Assembly: GCF_007830295.1 (NCBI RefSeq)
Contig: NZ_VLKC01000002.1
Span: forward strand, 1,026,940-1,090,939
Source of the DNA: Sporomusa sp. KB1
Lineage (GTDB): Bacteria > Bacillota > Negativicutes > Sporomusales > Sporomusaceae
DNA length: 64,000 nt
Direction of reading: 5' to 3'
The translations under genes and the position numbers were made by a program. Within the stretch, counting starts at the first letter, position 1. Every line of letters begins with the position of its first letter. A model generated the notes under the pieces. That model ran no database searches. It had not been told where the DNA came from and worked only from the letters and a program-made list of their open reading frames with translations. Shown here piece by piece: positions 1 to 7,948 of this stretch.

Positions 1-329
1 GCTCCATCCTTGTTAGTAATACCTAGTACTCTACGGTTTTTACAGTGGTTATTGTAGCCTTGACGACAGTGCTTGCATTCTCCGCAACCCAGGTTAATTT
101 CGCCAACTACGCGTTTACCAATATAAGTTGGATCCTCTGCTTCTTCCACTACTCCCACAAACTCGTGTCCTAAAATTCCTTGAAAACCTTTATAACCCTT
201 AATGATTTCTTTATCTGTATTACAGATAGCTCCATAATGGATTTTAATTAGAGCTTCCCCTTTTTCTCTCCTAGGCTGAGGATAATCCTCAATAAAGGTT
301 AGTACCTCATCAAAATACAAACACTTCAT
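1..329 (-). CDS. Zinc-dependent medium-chain dehydrogenase, N-terminal part (cut by window edge)
   Basis: The first 109 codons of a gene that continues beyond base 1. The start ATG at 329 follows an AAAGGAG ribosome site. The protein begins MKCLYFDEVLTF and shows the GroES-like fold of zinc alcohol dehydrogenases: GHEFVGVV, with the conserved Gly-His-Glu, and then GCGECKHCRQGYNNHCKNR, the four-cysteine structural zinc loop of the family. The position usually held by the first catalytic cysteine reads ICNTDKEI, so the catalytic zinc ligand is present. The family oxidises alcohols or polyols with NAD(P). The substrate cannot be told because the Rossmann half is missing. Family assignment is secure; function is not. 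Confidence 0.85.
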   Translation of the reverse strand, partial: MKCLYFDEVLTFIEDYPQPRREKGEALIKIHYGAICNTDKEIIKGYKGFQGILGHEFVGVVEEAEDPTYIGKRVVGEINLGCGECKHCRQGYNNHCKNRRVLGITNKDG

Positions 330-392
330 TTTCGCATCTCCTTTTAGTGCATTGTCATACACCTTGCTGCTCTCAATTAACATTTTTAGTAG

Positions 393-1961
393 CTAACCTT
401 TGGGAAACTCATATAATTCTATCTTTACTTCGAACATCCGGTTCCAGGGAAAGGCAAGTTTGAAATTATTCAATGGATACTCTGGAAAATTAGCGGCGGC
501 GAAAGCCCGCAGCCGCCGCTCGGTCTCGAGTGTCAACTGGGGAGTTAGCTTATCAAGATAAGACCAGTTGCCGCCAAGTGGGAAGAGCACTTCTGTCCCT
601 ACCGCGCCCCGGACATTGGCCTGATAAGCCCAGTCATCCAAAAATCTCACTGCAAGAAGCCTGTTCTTGTCCACTGGTGCCATCTCCCTGGCCAACATTC
701 CCTGGCCAATTGCATAGCCGATAGTATTGCTCGCCGTGTTCCAACCCGAGTAGGACTCCAGCTTAAACAGCAGTCCGCGTTTGCGCAACTCGGACATGAA
801 GGCGTTATCCGCGCCGTTGGCAAAAGCAATATCTGCCACAGCCAGTCGGTGCCCGAATGCCGCCTCACGCGCGGCATCCGCCGCCAAAGCGACAGGTGCC
901 GCCCTAAACCGGCCATGGTTAAAGGTGCTATCTGCCTCATGGGTAACACCATCCTCAGGCGTATTTATCGCCAGCGTCAGGTCGGCCAGCTTTGAATTCA
1001 GCGGTATGCCGCCAGCAGCAAAGATATGGGCGTTGATGGTCTGTCCGACCGCGACGTCCTCATAGGAAGGCACCGTGTCCCGGCCGGCACCGGGAGCAAA
1101 CAATACCCGCACTATTGGCGTGCGAACTGTAGCATTATTGATTGCCCGCGTTACCATTAGCATTCCAATCTCATCAGCTCCAGGGAAAGAGGCGTATCTG
1201 CTCATCGGAAGTTCAGTCGTCTCTGCAGCCAGATGGCGAGACTCCATATGTGACTGGGAATAAGGCGAACAATCATCTCTCCCCATCAACAAATAAGCGA
1301 AGGTATCATTTTTAGCGTAATCAATTAAACGCCGGTTAGCATTGAAGTTTTTTCCCCTCCGGGCATACCAGTCGGTCAATATTGCTTGCGGCACCTTGTC
1401 CAGCAAGCCACGTAGCTCGCTTTTGTCACGAGGCTTCAAACCACGAGTCTCAGCCTGATCACGCAAGGCGGTAATCCGAAAAATACTTGGCCCATATACT
1501 TGGTAGTAGGGCGGTTCTTCTCCGCCTTCGCCAGATTTAGGCGTGCGCATAATGGTAGAGAAAATATATATACTCATTGCCGGATTAAGAGCTTTTAACT
1601 TGGCGAAATTAGTTAGCCTGTCCTCAATAACATTCATGGCAATGTTATGTGTGCGCGAGCCGACTAGGTTACCATACAAGAGAGAATCGGCTGATACCAC
1701 CACCCTGTCGGCAATGAGGGCATGATCAAATAGCCACCTCCACAGGCCATCCGGATCGCCCGGCTCATTGCGGCTACCTAGCAGGACTGCTGGCGGTACC
1801 ACAATATCAACGCCGGCTGCCTTAACCGTGTCGACAACATAATCCAGATTAACCGGACGATCATCCATTGGTATATAAACTATAGTCTGAGCGCTGACAG
1901 GAGTGGCAGCCAACCAAAATACAGCTACCACCGCCAGCAGAAGAAATTTGTATTTGCTCAT
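393..1961 (-). CDS. Secreted DUF4127 family protein
   Basis: A 522-residue protein with a clear signal peptide (residues about 1-24, ending PVSAQ) and the start motif YIPMDDRPVN that characterises the DUF4127 family. The family has no established biochemical role; members are exported or surface proteins common in Firmicutes. Further conserved-looking blocks are DSLLYGNLVGSR and MGRDDCSPYSQSHMES. The stop is 64 bases upstream of the neighbouring dehydrogenase start on the same strand, so the two could be co-transcribed. A perfect inverted repeat lies about 25 bases upstream of the start. Family call is confident; function unknown. Confidence 0.8.
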   Translation of the reverse strand: MSKYKFLLLAVVAVFWLAATPVSAQTIVYIPMDDRPVNLDYVVDTVKAAGVDIVVPPAVLLGSRNEPGDPDGLWRWLFDHALIADRVVVSADSLLYGNLVGSRTHNIAMNVIEDRLTNFAKLKALNPAMSIYIFSTIMRTPKSGEGGEEPPYYQVYGPSIFRITALRDQAETRGLKPRDKSELRGLLDKVPQAILTDWYARRGKNFNANRRLIDYAKNDTFAYLLMGRDDCSPYSQSHMESRHLAAETTELPMSRYASFPGADEIGMLMVTRAINNATVRTPIVRVLFAPGAGRDTVPSYEDVAVGQTINAHIFAAGGIPLNSKLADLTLAINTPEDGVTHEADSTFNHGRFRAAPVALAADAAREAAFGHRLAVADIAFANGADNAFMSELRKRGLLFKLESYSGWNTASNTIGYAIGQGMLAREMAPVDKNRLLAVRFLDDWAYQANVRGAVGTEVLFPLGGNWSYLDKLTPQLTLETERRLRAFAAANFPEYPLNNFKLAFPWNRMFEVKIELYEFPKG

Positions 1962-1981
1962 AGCATCCTCCCTCTAGCATA

Positions 1982-2015
1982 ACAGCCATAACTCAACTAC
2001 GTGAGTTATAACTGT
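1982..2015. promoter_or_regulatory. Inverted repeat upstream of the DUF4127 gene
   Basis: ATAACTCA and TGAGTTAT form perfect 8-base arms around ACTACG (1988-2009), with outer ACAG/CTGT extending the symmetry. It lies just upstream of the minus-strand DUF4127 gene and about 220 bases before the plus-strand gene at 2233. There is no T-run beside it, so an operator is more likely than a terminator. The binding protein is unknown. Confidence 0.35.
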
Positions 2016-2232
2016 TTTCTATTTGGAAGAGATTAAGTCCTGCTATATATTTACATAAATAATTTTCATCTCCCACCGCTACGTTCTCCGGATCACTGGG
2101 AACGACGAATTTCATGGTCAAATCAACTAGTAAGAAGTAAGAAAATAGTAAATAACTATTAAGAAATTGTTAGAAAATGGCGATGCTTATTTTAGAAATA
2201 TTTATCATCTTATAAGGGAGATGGCAATAAAC

Positions 2233-2673
2233 ATGAGTATGTCTGGTATCTCATCATTAACTAATCAAACCATGTGCGGGCGAACGGAAAGTCATTCGAA
2301 TAAGGATGGACATAGTAATTCGGCAGGGTGGAAATATGTCACCATAACAGAAGGAGACACAGTATATACCTATATAGTCATCGGAGAAAATATGAAGATT
2401 CTGATTGGCAAAGCTCCTGCCGCCAATGATAAGGATGAAGATAAAGATAAAACGACTGCGGATGATAAGACAAATGCGTTAGGGCAAAATGCTAGTAATA
2501 AAATGAATGCTGATCAGGCTACTTTTTTAACAGACACCCGAATGCTTGCCTTAACCGGGAATTATCAAAAAAAATTACGGGAAATAATGAAAAACCTGGA
2601 AGATCACATTGGATGCGCCAAGGTTGATGAAGTTGAGACTCAGTCACACGGACAGGTCCTTGGACACAACTGA
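2233..2673 (+). CDS. Unrecognised small hydrophilic protein
   Basis: A 146-residue protein beginning MSMSGISSLTNQ. The ATG at 2233 is chosen because an AAGGGAG motif lies about 12 bases upstream; an ATG at 2221 in the same frame abuts that motif, and a TTG at 2167 has none. The middle (WKYVTITEGDTVYTYIVIGENMKI, in two pieces) looks like a short beta-rich domain. It is followed by a very charged low-complexity stretch (KDEDKDKTTADDKT) and a helical C-terminal third (TGNYQKKLREIMKNLEDHI). There is no signal peptide or membrane segment. I do not recognise a family. It is the only plus-strand gene in the first 15 kb. Confidence 0.5.
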   Translation: MSMSGISSLTNQTMCGRTESHSNKDGHSNSAGWKYVTITEGDTVYTYIVIGENMKILIGKAPAANDKDEDKDKTTADDKTNALGQNASNKMNADQATFLTDTRMLALTGNYQKKLREIMKNLEDHIGCAKVDEVETQSHGQVLGHN

Positions 2674-2680
2674 CTTCGCA

Positions 2681-2768
2681 CCATTTCCCAGTTTAGACCC
2701 AGCTCGGCCGCAATCCCTCTTAGAGGCAGATTAGACTTAGCCAGCAGAAGCTTGACCTGTCTGTGACA
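2681..2768 (-). pseudogene. Possible helix-turn-helix gene remnant
   Basis: Read on the minus strand this stretch gives VKLLLAKSNLPLRGIAAELG followed by LNWEMVR. It resembles a helix-turn-helix segment of a transcription factor or transposase but has no start and no rest of a domain. It could be chance. It lies between the small protein gene and the malic enzyme terminator. Confidence 0.2.
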
Positions 2769-2770
2769 TT

Positions 2771-2822
2771 AAAAATAACCCCATAGGGAAGCCCTTAAGC
2801 GGCTCTCTATGGGGTTATTTTT
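2771..2822. terminator. Bidirectional terminator after malic enzyme
   Basis: AAAAATAACCCCATAG pairs with CTATGGGGTTATTTTT around a GC-rich middle (GGAAGCC/GGCTCTC). The A and T runs on both sides let it act on both strands. It ends the minus-strand malic enzyme transcript. Confidence 0.85.
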
Positions 2823-2840
2823 CTTAGATTTACAATATTT

Positions 2841-4070
2841 CTAAAATCCAAGGTTAATACGGGCAGTGGTCTTTGCTCTTATCAGCTCAGGATCAACCTG
2901 AACCCGTGCCACACCTGTTTGCATTGCCATACGGGCAACAGCAGCTGCGACTGCTGGAGAAACCCGTGAATCAAATGCATCTGGTACAACATAATCCTCT
3001 CTCAATTCATTTTGGGGAATCAAATCAGCAATTGCATAAGCTGCGGCAATTTTCATTTCTTCATTAATTTGACGTGCACGTACATCAATCGCGCCACGGA
3101 AAACGCCGGGGAAAACCATTACATTATTAACTTGATTAGGCGCATCTGAGCGGCCTGTACCCGCAACCTTGGCCCCAGCAGCCTTGGCTTCGGCATAACT
3201 TATTTCCGGTTCAGGATTCGCCATAGCTATAACGATCGCATCTGAGTTCATGTTACCGATAATTTCTTTAGTAAATGCTCCCTGTGCCGAAACACCAATA
3301 ATAACATCTGCACCTTGGGCCATGTCGTGTAGATTTCCCTGTTGTTTTTGGGGATTAGTTACTTTGGTCAGTTGCTCCTGAATCCGATTCAGTCCAGTCA
3401 AACCTTCATATAAAGCCCCGTTAATATCTACCACAATAACATTTTTCGCGCCGGCGTTCACGATTAAACGTGCAATCGCAGTACCGGCGGCACCTGCCCC
3501 ATTCACAATAATTTTTGCAATCGCCAAATCTTTCTTAACCAGACGCAGAGCGTTAATAACAGCAGATAGGGCTGCTATAGCTGTACCGTGCTGATCATCA
3601 TGGAAAACCGGAATGTCCATTTGTGCTTTCAGCGCATCCTCAATATCATAACATTTTGGCGAAGACAAATCCTCTAAATTAATTCCGGCGAAAGTCGGCT
3701 GCAGCAACCGTACTGTCTCAATAATCTTGTCAGGATCTTTGGTATCAAGACAAATGGGAACAGCATCAACATCACCAAACACTTTGAATAAAACAGACTT
3801 ACCTTCCATTACCGGCATGGCTGCTTCCGGTCCTATGTCTCCCAAACCAAGCACCCTGGTTCCGTCGCTCACAACAGCCACCATATTCCCCCGGCAAGTA
3901 TATTCAAATGATAAATCCTTATTCATCTTAATATCTTTACAAGGTTCTGCCACACCCGGGGTATAGGCTAAACTCAAGTCTCGCCTGGAAGCTAGAGGCA
4001 CTTTGCTGGTTACAGCCAGTTTACCCTGGTACTTTTTGTGTAGTTCAATTGCATCTTCTCTAATGCTCAT
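2841..4070 (-). CDS. NAD(P)-dependent malic enzyme
   Basis: A 409-residue short-form bacterial malic enzyme that oxidatively decarboxylates malate to pyruvate in the cytoplasm. Landmarks in order: YTPGVAEPC near residue 38, GLGDIGPEA, the catalytic-lysine region GKSVLFKVFGDVDAVPI, the metal-binding block NLEDLSSPKCYDIE and FHDDQHGTA, the nucleotide fold VNGAGAAGTAIARL, then MANPEPEI and NNVMVFPGVFRGA. Length and motif set are complete. The upstream neighbour is a 2-hydroxycarboxylate symporter only 80 bases away on the same strand, so uptake of malate or citrate and conversion to pyruvate are probably made from one transcript under the adjacent CitAB-type system. NAD versus NADP preference cannot be read. 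Confidence 0.95.
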   Translation of the reverse strand: MSIREDAIELHKKYQGKLAVTSKVPLASRRDLSLAYTPGVAEPCKDIKMNKDLSFEYTCRGNMVAVVSDGTRVLGLGDIGPEAAMPVMEGKSVLFKVFGDVDAVPICLDTKDPDKIIETVRLLQPTFAGINLEDLSSPKCYDIEDALKAQMDIPVFHDDQHGTAIAALSAVINALRLVKKDLAIAKIIVNGAGAAGTAIARLIVNAGAKNVIVVDINGALYEGLTGLNRIQEQLTKVTNPQKQQGNLHDMAQGADVIIGVSAQGAFTKEIIGNMNSDAIVIAMANPEPEISYAEAKAAGAKVAGTGRSDAPNQVNNVMVFPGVFRGAIDVRARQINEEMKIAAAYAIADLIPQNELREDYVVPDAFDSRVSPAVAAAVARMAMQTGVARVQVDPELIRAKTTARINLGF

Positions 4071-4110
4071 TCATCTTCACACTCCATTTTTATAGGTTTA
4101 TCCGGTGATT

Positions 4111-4144
4111 AACCTTCAGCTGGGGTTACTCTCATCTGAAGGTT
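4111..4144. promoter_or_regulatory. Intercistronic hairpin between symporter and malic enzyme
   Basis: AACCTTCAG and CTGAAGGTT form a perfect 9-base stem with a 16-base loop. No T-run follows on either strand, so it may be an mRNA stability or processing element that sets the ratio of symporter to malic enzyme rather than a full terminator. Confidence 0.4.
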
Positions 4145-4150
4145 TCTACT

Positions 4151-5488
4151 TTATAGTGACATTTTCATTAGTATTGTAGCTAATACTATCATACAAGCGC
4201 CACCAATTCTTGTTGATATCTGGGCAAATGGCATTAATTCCATTCTATTGGAAGCCGAAAGAATAGCAACGTCACCAGTTCCACCTAAACCGCTATGACA
4301 GCCTGTCACTAGAGCTGATTCGATGGGATACATATTCAAATATTTACCGATAAAAAATCCCGATGAGATCATCGCCAGAACGGTGGATGCGCAGATTGCA
4401 ATATAGGCGGGGTCTGTTAAAACTTCCACAACATCTTTCCACGGAGTGAATAAAACGCCTAAGCCGACTAATAACGGCCAAGTGAGGCTGGCCGAAATAA
4501 AACGATACATGTGATACGCGCCCTGTTCCATTTTAGCTGGCATGACATTTAAATACTTAACAATTGCGGCGGAAAAAATCATGATAATGGCACCTGGAAT
4601 TCCGATAAACGTTTCAGAAAACTTGCCCCAGATAAAGAAGCTGCAAGCAATCAGCAAGCCGGCTCCCATCAGCGGAAATTCTATCGGTTTCTCAGTATTT
4701 TGGGCCGTTAACAATTCTTTATCATTGCCTGTTTTAACAAGCAGCCCATTGCCAGTAAGTTCAGGGCGCTTTTCACCCAAGCGCTTCAAGTAGCCTGCTA
4801 CCATTATGGCAACAATATTTCCCAGCATAGCTGCCGGAATAAGCTGGGGAATAAAAACTTCCTGGGACTTACCGAGTATTTCCGAGTACGCAATAGAGAG
4901 AGGAATGATACCTTCACCAATACCACCGCCGACAATGGGTATTATGATATAAAAGAAGGTTCGATGAATGCTGTAACCAAATAACGTACCAACTAACAAC
5001 CCTGCAGCAATTGCAGCAAGAGTCCCAACAACTAGCGGAATGAACATCCGCACAAATCCCTGAATCAAAACTTTGCGATTCATACCAAGAATACTACCTG
5101 CCACCAAACAAGAAATATATAAATACAGGAAATTAGACCCTTTCATTAAAGCGGTGATTGAATTCATGGCAGAAGGATTAATAAGCTTGTAAAAAACCAT
5201 AATGGAGGGAATAAATATTGAAAGAATCGCTGGTCCGCCAATGTCTTTTAGAACCGGAACCTTTTGTCCCACGTCGCCTAAAAGAATGCCCATAATCATG
5301 ATGACCGCGAAGCCACCGATCATGTCAGTTGGCAGTTTCCCGTAAATTGATGCTGTGTAGATGATTAGCGCTAGTAAGAGATACAGCGGAAAAGGAATTA
5401 CGCCAACCTTCAAACTGAGTACTCTCTTAAATCCGGTTTCTGTTGCCTGCCCTGACATCATTGTTTCATTCATCTTTTGACTTCTCAC
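4151..5488 (-). CDS. 2-hydroxycarboxylate:cation symporter (malate/citrate, 2HCT family)
   Basis: A 445-residue integral membrane protein with about eleven hydrophobic segments. It carries the two hallmark GGxG reentrant-loop motifs of the 2HCT family (CitS, MaeN, CimH): IVGGGIGEGIIPLS in the first half and CHSGLGGTGDVAILSA near the C-terminus, the latter followed by FAQISTRIGG. The family moves malate, citrate or lactate with Na+ or H+ across the cytoplasmic membrane. A GTG start is chosen because AGGAGG lies eight bases upstream. It sits between the sensor/regulator pair and malic enzyme, which suggests malate or citrate as substrate. Which of the two is inference. Confidence 0.93.
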   Translation of the reverse strand: MRSQKMNETMMSGQATETGFKRVLSLKVGVIPFPLYLLLALIIYTASIYGKLPTDMIGGFAVIMIMGILLGDVGQKVPVLKDIGGPAILSIFIPSIMVFYKLINPSAMNSITALMKGSNFLYLYISCLVAGSILGMNRKVLIQGFVRMFIPLVVGTLAAIAAGLLVGTLFGYSIHRTFFYIIIPIVGGGIGEGIIPLSIAYSEILGKSQEVFIPQLIPAAMLGNIVAIMVAGYLKRLGEKRPELTGNGLLVKTGNDKELLTAQNTEKPIEFPLMGAGLLIACSFFIWGKFSETFIGIPGAIIMIFSAAIVKYLNVMPAKMEQGAYHMYRFISASLTWPLLVGLGVLFTPWKDVVEVLTDPAYIAICASTVLAMISSGFFIGKYLNMYPIESALVTGCHSGLGGTGDVAILSASNRMELMPFAQISTRIGGACMIVLATILMKMSL

Positions 5489-5587
5489 AGATTACACCTC
5501 CTAGTTATTTGTCTCAATACTAACCGGTAGGTGATAAAATGAAAATCTTATGCAATTTCTTAAAATATTTAGTAAGTAAAGTAAGTA

Positions 5588-5609
5588 AAAACCGGCCTTG
5601 CGGCCGGTT
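5588..5609 (-). terminator. Terminator of the sensor/regulator operon
   Basis: AACCGGCC and GGCCGGTT pair around GCAA, and the minus strand continues as GGTTTTTACTT. It directly follows the response regulator stop. Confidence 0.8.
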
Positions 5610-6313
5610 CAGATATAACGCTTTATCACATTACTTTCGGGATTGATACATCGATATTTGTACACAGGTCTTCCTACAGTTCCATATATAACTTCCATAC
5701 TTAAAACATCTATCTGCTTCAAAAATTCGAGATACTTACGCATTGATACGCGCGATATGCCAACGTTGTTTGCCATTTCCTCGGTGGTAAATGCCTGGCC
5801 TTTAGTAGCTCGTATAATTTCCCATACGGCCTTAAGCGTATTGCGGCACAGGCCTTTGGTTAACTCCGTTTGTCTTTGTTGCTCTCTGCCCAGAATACGC
5901 CGATCAAGTTCAGCCTGATTCATGACATCCCGTTTTCTCATAAATAAGGACTGATTGCGATAATCGGAGAGAGCGGTATTTAACCGTTCAAACTCAAAAG
6001 GTTTTATCAAATAATCTACCACACCATTACGCAGCACTTTTTTAATCGTGTGTATATCGCTTGCAGCCGAGACTACAATCACATCAATGTCCTGTTCCTG
6101 CTCCCTGATCTTATCCAATAACTCCAAACCATTCATCCCCGGCATAAAGATGTCCAGCAAAACAAGGTCAATTTCATGCTTTTCGAGCAAAATTAAAGCT
6201 TCATTTACATTACGGGCTATAGCGATTAATATAAATCCGGTTATCTGTTCAAGATAACGCCGGTTTAATTCAGCCACCATCGGGTCGTCCTCGACAATTA
6301 ATACTTTAATCAT
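5609..6313 (-). CDS. CitB/DcuR-type response regulator
   Basis: A 234-residue two-domain regulator. The receiver domain begins MIKVLIVEDDPMVAE, has the phospho-acceptor aspartate in DLVLLDIFMPGMNG (near residue 54) and the conserved lysine in DYLIKPFEF. The C-terminal part (NNVGISRVSMRKYLEFL, GTVGRPVYKYR) is the winged DNA-binding domain typical of CitB, DcuR and MalR regulators. The ATG at 6313 overlaps the kinase stop (ATGATTAA), so translation is coupled; a longer reading with 25 extra N-terminal residues is rejected because family members start at MIKV. The expected target is the adjacent symporter and malic enzyme operon. Confidence 0.92.
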   Translation of the reverse strand: MIKVLIVEDDPMVAELNRRYLEQITGFILIAIARNVNEALILLEKHEIDLVLLDIFMPGMNGLELLDKIREQEQDIDVIVVSAASDIHTIKKVLRNGVVDYLIKPFEFERLNTALSDYRNQSLFMRKRDVMNQAELDRRILGREQQRQTELTKGLCRNTLKAVWEIIRATKGQAFTTEEMANNVGISRVSMRKYLEFLKQIDVLSMEVIYGTVGRPVYKYRCINPESNVIKRYI

Positions 6314-7934
6314 TTTGCTCACCTTTACTCTGGTATGGTATATGTACAACAAACTGCATACCCTGTCCCACCTCTGAAAGCACCTCAATCGTCCCGCCCA
6401 GTCTTTTCATACTGCTTTGAACCAACGATAATCCTAGCCCACGATTACCGCCCTTAGTCGAATATCCTTTTACAAATAACTGCTGCCGCTGAATTTCATT
6501 CACTCCCGGCCCAGTATCACTAACCATTATATGCAAAATTCCTGCATCATATATGCACTCCACACGGACACACTTTTCGGGTGAATTGGCCACTGCCTCC
6601 AATGCATTATTAACAAGGTTGCCTACCACCGTGATTAGTTCGTGGATTATAGCTGTGTCCTCAGGCTCAGGCAAAAAGCTTTCTTCAGAAAAAACCAAAT
6701 CCACACCAACTTCTCTGGCATGGCTAAGCTTTCCTAACAAAAAGCCTGCTAATACCGGGTCTTTTATACGTCGCACGATAGATCCGACTTCACTCTGATA
6801 CTGATGCGCAATCCCATTGATATAGTCAGCAAGCTGGTCATAGCATTGTAAGCGTACCATACCGAGAATGACATGCAGTTTATTCATAAATTCATGGGCT
6901 TGAGCCCTAAGCGCTTCTGCATAATTGCGCACCCCGGTAAGCTGTTCCGCAAGTTGGCGAAACTCCGTCTCGTCACGAAACGTGGCAATAGCTCCCACTA
7001 TCTCTTTGTCCACACAAACTGGAACCCGGTTAGTTAATAGCGTAATCCCCTGCAGATCTTGCTGTTGATCAAGTTCTGCCTGTCCGGTCCTTAATACATC
7101 TTGCAATCGTGTATTGGGTACAAATGACTCCACATTTTTACCCAACGGATCTCCCTGAATTCCCGCCCGCTGCAACAACCGCATAGCTTCACCATTTACC
7201 AGTGTGATACATGCATTTGTATCCACAGCGATAATGCCTTCGCGAACAGACTGCAACATGGCACTGCGTTCCTCCATCAATTTAGCAATAACATTTGGCT
7301 CCAACCCAAACAGAGTCTTTTTTATACTTTGTGCCAAAAGAATTGCACCTGCTACCCCCACCAGCAAACCAAACACCATTGCATAGTAGATAAAAATTCG
7401 GCTATTCTCTACCGCAAGCTGCACACTGTTAAGTAAAATACCAACTGCAACAGCCCCGACCTGCTTTCCATCACGAGTTATAATTGGGGCGAAAGCCCGC
7501 AGCGAAGGCCCTAGGGTTCCGGCCCCAAAAGAGGTATATTCCTGCCCGGCAAGGGCGGCTGTTTCGTCACCGCCAACAAACTTTTGCCCAACCTTAGTTT
7601 CATCAGGATGGGATTTCCGGATACTGTTCATATCTATAACAACGATAAACTCGACATTTGTGATATTACGAATCTCTTCCGTAAAAGACTGTATTTCTGT
7701 TTCATCCCGTTGACCGGACAAAGCATCAAGCACCACCTGAGAACGTGCAACAATCCTGGCAATATCCCTGGCCTTTTCGTCTAGTGCCTTCTGCGTACTG
7801 GAAGATACATTAGCACTGATTAATATATTGGTTACAAGCAAAGCCACAGCAACTACACCACAAACAAGCACTGTGATTTTAGTCTGCAAACCAATAACAG
7901 GTTTATTGGCCTTCAAAAGCTCATCCCCTATCAA
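6306..7934 (-). CDS. CitA/DcuS-type sensor histidine kinase
   Basis: A 542-residue membrane sensor. A transmembrane helix (about 24-45) is followed by an extracytoplasmic sensor of about 130 residues (single-Cache/PDC type as in CitA and DcuS) and a second helix (about 185-205). A cytoplasmic PAS domain follows, then the phospho-acceptor region AQAHEFMNKLHVILGMVRLQ and an ATPase domain with NLVNNALEAV, DTGPGV and TKGGNRGLGLSLV. This family senses external C4-dicarboxylates or citrate. The start codon is uncertain (TTG at 7934 or a second TTG seven codons later). It lies 14 bases after the GGDEF-EAL gene and overlaps the regulator gene, so all three are one operon. Confidence 0.92.
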   Translation of the reverse strand: MIGDELLKANKPVIGLQTKITVLVCGVVAVALLVTNILISANVSSSTQKALDEKARDIARIVARSQVVLDALSGQRDETEIQSFTEEIRNITNVEFIVVIDMNSIRKSHPDETKVGQKFVGGDETAALAGQEYTSFGAGTLGPSLRAFAPIITRDGKQVGAVAVGILLNSVQLAVENSRIFIYYAMVFGLLVGVAGAILLAQSIKKTLFGLEPNVIAKLMEERSAMLQSVREGIIAVDTNACITLVNGEAMRLLQRAGIQGDPLGKNVESFVPNTRLQDVLRTGQAELDQQQDLQGITLLTNRVPVCVDKEIVGAIATFRDETEFRQLAEQLTGVRNYAEALRAQAHEFMNKLHVILGMVRLQCYDQLADYINGIAHQYQSEVGSIVRRIKDPVLAGFLLGKLSHAREVGVDLVFSEESFLPEPEDTAIIHELITVVGNLVNNALEAVANSPEKCVRVECIYDAGILHIMVSDTGPGVNEIQRQQLFVKGYSTKGGNRGLGLSLVQSSMKRLGGTIEVLSEVGQGMQFVVHIPYQSKGEQND

Positions 7935-7948
7935 ATTCTCTCATTGTT

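Noticed and set aside
6314..6388. Longer N-terminus for the response regulator
   Set aside because: Receiver domains start at MIKVLIVEDD, and the ATG at 6313 is coupled to the kinase stop.
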